Below, one piece after another: positions 56,701-64,000 of a DNA stretch of 64,000 nucleotides. The position numbers and the translations under genes were made by a program. The notes beneath the pieces are model-generated. The model had not been told where the DNA came from. It saw only the letters and a program-made list of their open reading frames with translations, and searched no databases. The stretch's first letter is position 1. Every line of letters starts with the position of its first letter. This DNA comes from Phylloscopus collybita (taxonomy: Eukaryota; Chordata; Aves; Passeriformes; Phylloscopidae): assembly GCA_027886175.1 (NCBI GenBank), contig JAJNNQ010000019.1:15486501-15550500 (forward strand), in the 5' to 3' direction.

Positions 56701-59700
56701 TGCTCTTTCTCTCTCCCCCAAGAACTATTATGAATACAGGCAAGTCAGAAGGGAACTGGTTTAGAGAAGAAGACAAAACACGTCCTTCACATCTGCAGGA
56801 TTAGAAGGAAAATTTCAGTGAAACGATAAAGGAATAAAACAGACAAGTCTTGACTGTTGGCAAAACAACAGAACATAAATTTAATCCCCCCTCCTCCCCT
56901 AATCTTTGGGAAAAAAAAAAAAAAAAAAAACACCACACAAAGAAATAATTATCCTTTCTACAGAAGAACAAACTGAAACCACAACTTCTTAACCCTGTAT
57001 TTTAAGATTTACAAATGCTACACTTCTGAGGTACTTCCCTTCCACCTACTTCCTCCTCTAGGTGCAGAGCAGGATTTACTCTGAGCCAGCAGGTGGGATG
57101 GACATCTCCTGTCCCCTGAGCAAACAGGGAGGGAGCAGTGCTAAGTACAGGAAGCTCACAGGGACTTTAAACCCCACAGAACCAGGATGGGAGAGACACA
57201 AAATCCCACCCAGTGCCACCCCTGCCATGGCAGGGACACCTTCCCCTGTCCCAGGCTGCTCCAAGCCTCAATGTCCAACCTGGCCTTGGACACTGCCAGG
57301 GATCCAGGGGCAGCCACAGCTGCTCTGGGCACAACAATTCCTTCCCAATATCCCATCTCACCCTGCCCTCTGGCAGTGGGATGCCATTCCCCTTGTCCTG
57401 CCACTCCAGCTCCTGATGAAGTTCCCTCTCCAGCCTCCCTGCAGCCCCTTCAGATCCTGGCAGGTGCTGTGAGGTCTCCACACGACCTCCTCCTCTCCAG
57501 AATGAACATTCCCAGCTCTCCCAGCTCATCTCCATAGGGAGGGTGCTCCTTCCAGTCCCCTCAACAACTTGGTGCCTCCTCTGGACCAGCTCCAGCAGCT
57601 CCAGGTCCTTCTGTGCTGGGCCCCAGCACTGGAGCAGCTCTGCAGGTGGGGTCTCACCTGAGCAGGGAAGGATCCCTGGGCTGTGGGATCAGCCTTGGGG
57701 ACGTGGAGTTTTTCCCCAAGCATTTCTCCTCCCTGTGTGAGGGCTGCTGCTGTCTCTCCCCTCAGGACTCCATCAGGCACATCCACCCCCAGGAACCACC
57801 AGCAGGACCTCACCCCTGCAGCACTAAAGCACTTAAAAGGCAATGGCAGAAGCACTAATGAAGTTTAACAGTAGGAAGACATCCTTAATTTGTGCAATGA
57901 GCCTTCAGAGTAACCAAAGTGGGGACATGCTCCTCTCTAGATGAGGATTTACTGCATAACAAATGGACCTGGCACTCAGGACAGGTGGGTTCCTGTTTTC
58001 TGCTGATTTTCAAAACTTCCTGGGCAGCAGATACAGGAGGCTGCCACTGGGACAGGCAGGGAAGTGCTCCCTTACCTCAAATAAATGTAGGAATAAAGCC
58101 CACTCAACACCCAGGGGTTTGTGATATAAACTCCCAAAGGGATATCCCATTTCCAGGGGGTGGGAGAGGGAATCAGGCCCTTCATACCAAAGTCATCAAG
58201 AGTAAAATGCAAAGTCAGGGTATCATCTCAACAATGGAAAAAGCAATAAGATAAAACAGTCAAAAAACCCTTTAAAATCACAAATATATGGGGATATTTC
58301 TGCTTTTCTTTCATTGTGAAGTTCAAGTAATTCAGGACATGACTTGAGAAGACAAAAAAAGAACACAGTGAACAGGTTTTAAGAAGAGCCACTTAAATTT
58401 ACTCTTCTTAGCACTGTATGGAAGTAGCACCTTCACTGCTCTGGAGGGTGCAGAAGGGAAAGAGAAATTAAGATCCAAAAAGGAACAGGAATTATTTCCC
58501 TCTGATCATACAATGAACACAGCATCAGCATGTGCAGTGAACACAGCCACTTTCCCAAGCTACACAATGATTAAATTCTAACACAAATTGTCACTTTTAC
58601 TTAGTAAGAGCTGTCAGTCTAAAATATTGATCCCTTTGGCATTAGGAAAGTTTGTGAGATTATTCTCATGCATTTGAATGAGACAGATTTCAGCAACAAC
58701 CCATCTCTCATGCTGGAAATCCCAGTGTTGTCATGTAAATGCATGGAATTTAGGTGGTTCTCATTTAACCCTGCCCTTCTTTTTTCTTTTTGGTCCAGTG
58801 GAAAAACTTATGACAAGAATTCCAGGGCCTGCCACAGATACAGAAGGAAGTTCATGAAAAATATTCATGTTCTGCAAGTCCAGGTGTTGCTACATTAAAC
58901 AAAAACAAACAGATATAAGGAAAAGCTGACACCTTAGACAATACCACTTGTTAGTCACCACAGAAGTGGTAAAATGGAATTCTTGGACATACAGGCAACA
59001 CTTTTTTTTTTTAATAATGCTTCCATTTCTTAGAGGTAGGAAGTTCTTGGACTATTTCTAGAGCTTGTTTTCCACTGCATTTCTTGCTCTGAGACATCTG
59101 ATAAAGAGACTCCTGTTATCTACCAACGTCTTGCTGTCACCAGCCAAATATTACAGACCTTATGCCTCAAAACTCAGCTCTTCTTGTTCAGGCCCTCTGT
59201 AGATCTTGGCCCTGGGAATTTAAATTTCCCCTCCTGGATTCCCATGTAAAAGCACCTCTGAAGGAATAAATGCCTCCACTGCCAAGAAAACCTGGGAGGG
59301 ACAGCCCCAGCCTCCCTGGATGGCTTTTCCACAGTTCCCACTGCCAAGCTTTGTCCCAGGGGCTGGGCTTGGACCCAGGGAGGCTGGAGATGCTTCCACC
59401 AAGGCACAGCAGCAGCAGCCAGACTGCAAACTGACTTTTGCTGCAAAGGGCTGCAGATCTGCTGCATGCCAGAGGCTCCTCAGTGCACAAGAACCTGGGA
59501 AAGCATGGGATGTTTGTGGCCAGGGTGTGTTTAGGAGGACAAGGGTCCCTTTCAGGAAAAAAGGAGAAGCTGGTATTTTCCTGCAGAGGCTTTGTCACCC
59601 TCCTGCCCAGGGCAACCATGGCATTCTGCTGGGACCACTTCAAACCTACAAAAGAATTCGTGTTACCCAGGATTACAGCTTCATTTGTGTCACCTCCTGC

Positions 59701-61592
59701 CCTGCTCCCAGATGCTGTTTCACCCTATAGTGGCTGGATTTCTGCTCAGCATTTCACACCTCATCAAGTGACAGACTGAAAACGTCATGCCATGACATTA
59801 CCCAAAACTTGGGGCTCAGGAAAGGCCTTTTGTGTCAAACCCCAACCACGCAGTGAGGCCCAAGCCAGAAGTGCTGGTCCCCACAATTTTCTTTTTAGGA
59901 ACCACTGACAATATTAATATCTCAGGAAGTTGCTGAACAGCTACTAACAACATAAAAGGAGTGATAAAAGACACATGTCCACACCCAGCTCAAAGCCGAG
60001 AGGGAAAAGTGCTGCATATTTTGCACACCGATAATTTTAAAAAATAACCTTGCTTAAACTTCCCTTTTCTCTCATGAACTTGCAGAGTCCTTACACGTCT
60101 ACAAAAAACCCACTAAGATGAAGAAGTATTTTCACCTGCTGATAGAACCTAGATTGTTTGTAAGATACCACGATTTCTGGTCTCCCAAGAGCTTCTCACT
60201 ACTGAAAGGCAGTGAAAAAAAAAAAGCAAACCCCAAACCCTGTTGCCTGATAAGCTATTCAGAGATGCGTAAAAATCCCCCCGTCCACGAGGATATTTAA
60301 GAACCACGAAACTTCACCCCGTTCATTGCATACAAGGAGCAATCAGTACTAATTAATAACTGCAACAGCTTAGCTGGAAAACCATTATTCTGGAAAAATG
60401 CATGTACTGAAAGAGAAGGTTACCTAGGCAATGTAAGAGCGAACAGGGCAATCAGATCTCCGGGGCTGTTCTGTACAAAGACAGAATAAACGCCAAGCTC
60501 CGTGCTCGGGTGCTTCTCCCGGCACACAGGGATGCTGCCGCACGCCCTGGGAACCCCGGCCAAGCCCAAAGGCTGTGCCCATGTGCTCGCCCCTCTCCTG
60601 CCTCTCCCGATTTCCCATTCCCCGGGCGGGAGGGGGCCCTGCACACCCCCGGCTGCAAGGGTCGAGGAGGAGGAAGAGGAGGAATAGGATGCCCGGGAAG
60701 CTGCTGCTCCGCTCCCCAGGGAGGACGCGGGGGCAGGAGCTGCTTGGCCCGGGGCGGACTGGGGCCAAGGAGGGCTGGGATGGAATGGGAAGCGATGGGA
60801 AGGAAGGGAAGCTGCAGAGCCCACGAGGGTCCCGGCGGGGCCGCCCCGCTCCCACCCCCGGCGGCTCCGGGAGCGCTCCCGGGCTCGGCGCTGGGTGGGG
60901 GCTCGGGCTCGGCTCCCCCCGAGCTCTCACCTTTTCGAGAGGTCCATGAGGACCCCGGAAAAAAGCTTCTCTCCCAGCCGGAACGAGACCACCAGGGCGT
61001 CCTCGATGATGTGGTCCAGGGTGACCCGCACCTCGGAGCCGGGCAGCAGCGCCGGCGCCTCCGCCTCCCCTTCGCCCGGGGCCGCGGGCACCGCCGGCTC
61101 GGGCTCCACCGCGGCGGCGGCGGCGGCAGCATCCGGCTCCTCCTCCTCCGGCCGGGGCGGCTCCTCCCCGGGCCCCGCGGAGCCCCCGGCAGCCGGCGGG
61201 CAGGGCTGCGGTGGCTCCCGGGCCGGCTCGGGCGGCGGGCAGGGCTGCGGCGGCTCCGAGCACCCCGGGCTGGGCGCTGCGCGGGGCTCGGCCCGCGGCG
61301 ATTCCACCCCCGGGCTGCGCGGCGGCGGCGGCTCCTCCGTCCTTCCCACGTCCGGCTCGCGAGTCCCGCCGGGGCTCCGGGCGCGCTGCACCGGCGGCGG
61401 CTCCTCGGCCTTGCCGCCGTCTGCCTCCTCGCCATCCGGCACCGCCGACTCCACGGCCTCGCTGACGGCGGGTAGAGGGTCCGCGCCGGCCTCGCTGCCC
61501 GGGATCGGCTCCATCTCGGGCTCGGCCTCGCCGGCACCGCCGTCCCCCGGCACCGCCGCAGTCGCCGCCGCCTCCGCAGCCATGGCCGCCAT
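49021..61592 (-). CDS. PWWP2A: PWWP2A complete coding region, 2 exons, 785 aa
   Basis: Join (minus): 61592-60931 and 50716-49021, 2358 nt. PWWP2A is a nuclear chromatin reader: in mammals it binds H2A.Z nucleosomes through an internal region and H3K36me3/DNA through its PWWP domain, and recruits an MTA1-HDAC-RBBP complex lacking CHD4. Residues 1-190 are acidic and proline-rich. A conserved segment with GSEVRVTLDHIIEDALVVSF spans the exon junction. Pro-rich PPPLFHEGAPYPPPLF follows, then a basic block (KIKRPKRK) and a Cys pair C348/C351 (LCDKC). A Ser/Lys-rich middle contains a 12-Ser run near 642-653. The PWWP domain is at about 684-746 with FPWWPA at 696-701. The end, LTPEVRALLTQFET, equals the human one. 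Human isoform 1 has 755 residues; the extra length is mostly in the N-terminal Pro-rich part. Met1 has a strong context; Met4 is an alternative. Confidence 0.97.
50717..60930 (-). other. PWWP2A: PWWP2A intron 1 (10.2 kb)
   Basis: The only clear repeat is a large antisense-strand CR1 (57176-57860); an A20 run is at 56911-56930. The last 430 bases next to exon 1 are CpG-rich and belong to the promoter island. Long frames here (60424-61263, 60452-61726) are only high-GC shadows. No RNA gene or additional exon was recognised. Confidence 0.75.
57176..57860 (-). mobile_element. CR1 LINE, antisense, about 680 bp (longest in window)
   Basis: The plus strand begins with the reverse-complemented tail region ('cacccctgccatggcaggga', 'ggctgctccaagcctcaatg'). 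It continues through 'gcccagcactggagcagctc' and 'tgtctctcccctcaggactc', so more of the element survives than in the other copies. It is still only the 3' end with no intact ORF2. It is in the same orientation as PWWP2A. Confidence 0.88.
60931..61592 (-). CDS. PWWP2A: PWWP2A exon 1 (residues 1-221)
   Basis: The exon encodes MAAMAAEAAATAAVPGDGGA and the conserved EPEMEPIPGSEAG, then a variable Pro/Glu/Ala-rich stretch. That stretch has a duplicated PPQPCPP unit and an alanine run (GCC repeat, complement 61109-61130). The exon closes with the conserved LPGSEVRVTLDHIIEDALVV and LFSGVLMDLSK. The donor is 'AAAAG|gtgagag' (complement 60930), phase 2. The G/C content is very high, as expected in a CpG island. 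Confidence 0.96.
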
Positions 61593-61960
61593 TTTCTCCG
61601 CCGCCTCCCTCCAGCAGCGGGAGCGACGGCCACGGCCCGCGGGGAGGGAGGGCCCGCAGGCTGCGCCCTATTGGCGGGCGCGCCGCAATGCTGCGCTTCT
61701 ATTGGGCAGCGCAGCTGTCCATCCAACCCCGCGGGAACTTCTCGTTGGCCAGCGGCGGCTTCATTCAGTGCAGAGCCGGGAAGGGGAAGAGGGGGCGTGG
61801 TTTAACGCTTTATAGGCCGCCGATGGGGGGGGCTGGGGCTGGTGGGGCAGCTCTGCCATCTGATTGGTAGAGGGAGGTGTCGCTCTCGAGGGAGGCCGGT
61901 GATTGGCGGCGTCAAGTGTCTGTCGGGCGGCGGGGAGCGGGGCCGGGGAGCGCGCGGGGG
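61593..61960 (-). promoter_or_regulatory. PWWP2A: PWWP2A CpG-island promoter
   Basis: On the minus strand, CCAAT boxes (plus-strand ATTGG) lie at 61670-61674, 61701-61705, 61863-61867 and 61902-61906. A TATAAA-like element is at 61814-61809. A YY1-type AAAATGGCGGC overlaps the start codon. The island extends roughly 60500-62110. The start site was not determined; the CCAAT spacing suggests more than one. Divergent transcription towards 62100 is possible but unsupported. Confidence 0.75.
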
Positions 61961-62189
61961 AGGCTGGTGAGGGCGGGAGGGCGGCCATGGCGGGGACGGG
62001 TCGCCTGTCAGGGGGATCTCGTCGCTCCTCAGCGTGCTCAGGTCGCCCCTCGTGGGATCGCCCTGGAGCAGCTCCCCCGCGGGGCACAGCCCGACGCTGT
62101 TTCCTGCGTTGCACAGTGCGGGCAGAGGAGCTGCTAATCCCCGTGCTGGGGGGAGCACTAAGGGGTGACACTGGCGAGAGGGAAGACCA

Positions 62190-62455
62190 CAGAATACGCT
62201 GAGTTAAAAGGGACCCACATCATCATCCAGTCCAGCTCCTGCCCCAAAAGTCCCAGCCTGTGCAGCCCTGGGAGTGTTTTCCGAAGGCTCCTGGAGCTCT
62301 GGCAGCCTCGGGGCCGTGCCCATTCCCTGGGGAGCCTGGGCAGTGCCAGCACCCTCTGGGGGAAGAACCTTTCCCAAAATCCAACCTGAGCCCTGCCCTG
62401 GCCCAGCTCCAGCCCTGCCCTGGCTCCTGTCCCTGGTCCCCACAGATCAATGTCT
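62190..62455 (-). mobile_element. CR1 LINE 3' end, antisense
   Basis: The plus strand shows 'agaccacagaatacgctgag', 'ttaaaagggacccacatcat' and 'catccagtccagctcctgcc', then 'gagcctgggcagtgccagca', the reverse complement of the CR1 subgroup ending in 'tcagagaatc'-like tails. It borders the PWWP2A CpG island. Confidence 0.85.
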
Positions 62456-64000
62456 GACCCTCCTATTGCCCTCACCTGATGCGGGGAAGGCAGAGGGATT
62501 GATGCCTTTTGTGAGGCAAATCGGCATTTTCAAGTGTTAAGCACTATGCATTAGGCACATCAGGTAAAGGTGGAAAACGTGGAGTCGAAAGGGGAGAAAA
62601 GGAGTTAATAATTTCCTTCTACTGCGGCGGGTTGCTCCGAGCCCCGTCCAGCCCGGCCTTGGACACTCCGGGGATGAGGCATCGGCTCTGTGATTCTGCC
62701 CCTCAGAACATTCACAGACACTCGCACTCACAAGTTTGCTAAAGCCGAGTCCCAGCCACCTTTCAGGCAGGGAGGGCAGAAGGATCGTGGCCTTCGCTAC
62801 AAAGCAGAGAGGTTTTATCTTGTGATGGTATTTCCGTGCCGCTCTGTGTGCTCAGGGCGCCTGTTCCCTTCCCTGTGTGCCCTAAAGCCTGAGCCTACAA
62901 GAAATTCCCGACTAACACAGAAAGAAACTAAAACTACTCAGCTCTGGAGCTGATGGGATGCTCCAACAGCTCAGCCCAGCAGGCTCTTTGTTATGTTAAG
63001 CTCGGATTTATGTAAAGGATGGGCATGAAATGGAAGATTTCCTCTTGCAAGCCTTCTGCTGAAACTGCACCTTTTCAGCAGGTGTTGCTTGTGGAGGACA
63101 GTGGCCATTTAAATGCAAATGGTTGTGTTTTACATCCTCTGGAGTCCCCAGGAATTCCTGTGCTCCATAGGGAACAGAGTGGGTGTATGGCTTCTTCTTT
63201 GCCTCACTGCAGTAACAGCAGATTATGTGCTTGACCCTGCTGAGGGATCAAAATAAAACATAAACCGCTCCTTTGAATGTTGAAAGGTGCTGTGTGTGCT
63301 TTCAAAAAGAGGTAAATAAGGACATTTATATCCTAGAATAATGCCCCACAGAGGTACCATAGCGTAGGTAACTCTTACATTCAACCTCTCTAACACAGGC
63401 ATGTGGATGCAGTATGGAACTTGTAAATTTAAACAAAAAAAGCCCTCGCTATATATTCTCTTTCCATCCCAAATACCTTTGATCACCATTTAATTTCTAT
63501 TTATTTCAAATCTAACCTGTAATCTCCTTAAGACAGGATTTGTCTTACAGTGGCTGGTCTGCAGAGTGGTTGCATAGTTGGAGTATTTTTTTTTTTCTAT
63601 CCTGGAACCTTTAGAAACTGCCAAAATAAAACTAATTAAGTTAATGAAACAGATTGCACTACCACACTCTCTGTAAATTAAAACAAGTCTCTCTGTGTTC
63701 AGCAAGTGGCAGGAAGGACAGAAGTTGAGAGAAGAAACTATAAATTACAGAGAGGAACAGAGACAATCGGAGGGAATAAAACCATTAAAATGAAGGCAGG
63801 AAAGATGCTGAGCTCCATAAAGATGTGTTGCAGTAAATTGTTGGGATGGGCAGCTGGGGAATCTGTGAGTTTGGGTGGACAGAGTGAGGGGATGTGGGGA
63901 AGCAGCAGATCCGACTGGAGCTGTGTGCACGGCACCCACGGGGAAGGAATTGTTTGTGTGGGTGAGCTGGGACACGGGATGGATCTGGGCAGAGGAACCC
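62456..64000. other. Intergenic region upstream of PWWP2A
   Basis: No coding frame, promoter cluster or repeat beyond a T11 run at about 63586 could be supported. In human the next gene on this side is FABP6 (plus strand); nothing resembling its exons was seen here. Confidence 0.6.

Noticed and set aside
57062..57868. Overlapping frames of 60-136 codons on both strands in PWWP2A intron 1
   Set aside because: All lie in the CR1 element; none resembles CR1 reverse transcriptase or a cellular protein.
60510..61815. Plus-strand frames of 321 and 306 codons and a 424-codon minus frame over the PWWP2A exon 1 region
   Set aside because: Very high G/C removes stop codons. The genuine frame is the one giving the conserved PWWP2A N-terminus; the others show only Arg/Pro/Gly/Ala-rich shadow sequence.
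62900..64000. Search for FABP6 exons, the next gene in human synteny
   Set aside because: No lipocalin-type coding sequence or good first exon was seen; the gene probably begins beyond the window.

Overview
The window is vertebrate nuclear DNA and almost certainly from a bird, plausibly a passerine. It has spliced genes with GT-AG introns, two CpG-island promoters, and many 5'-truncated CR1 LINE 3' ends. Several CR1 copies keep the typical tail 'GTCCCTTCCAACCCAAACCATTC' followed by degenerate ATTCTATG-like octamers. No Alu-, B1- or L1-like sequence was noticed. I recognise three protein-coding genes, in the same order as on human 5q33: ADRA1B (+), TTC1 (+), PWWP2A (-).

Layout. 1-4404 is the end of the ADRA1B intron. 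4405-4916 is the last coding exon of ADRA1B (TM7 plus cytoplasmic tail), followed by a 3' UTR that holds a 620-bp GGAT tetranucleotide array. 6161-9884 is intergenic. 9885-30690 is the complete TTC1 gene: CpG-island promoter, one non-coding exon and seven coding exons encoding a 284-residue TPR co-chaperone-type protein. 30690-47820 is the tail-to-tail interval between TTC1 and PWWP2A. It contains several CR1 copies and a well-signalled pair of candidate minus-strand exons (40260-40343 and 40156 down to a poly(A) signal near 37575). These may be alternative 3' exons of PWWP2A. 47820-61592 is PWWP2A on the minus strand: two coding exons, 785 residues, with a 10.2-kb intron. 61593-62110 is its CpG-island promoter. 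The rest, to 64000, is intergenic with one CR1.

The genes are functionally independent: an adrenergic GPCR, a cytosolic TPR adaptor, and a nuclear H2A.Z/H3K36me3 reader linked to NuRD-type deacetylase. Their proximity is conserved synteny, not an operon-like unit. I found no prokaryotic-style system, no RNA gene and no intact transposon ORF. The least explained signals are the Cys-rich candidate exons downstream of PWWP2A, a Lys-rich open frame just after the PWWP2A stop codon, a 22-bp perfect palindrome in the intergenic region, and the GGAT array in the ADRA1B 3' UTR. All coding calls rest on reading the sequence and on remembered human homologues; no search was run.
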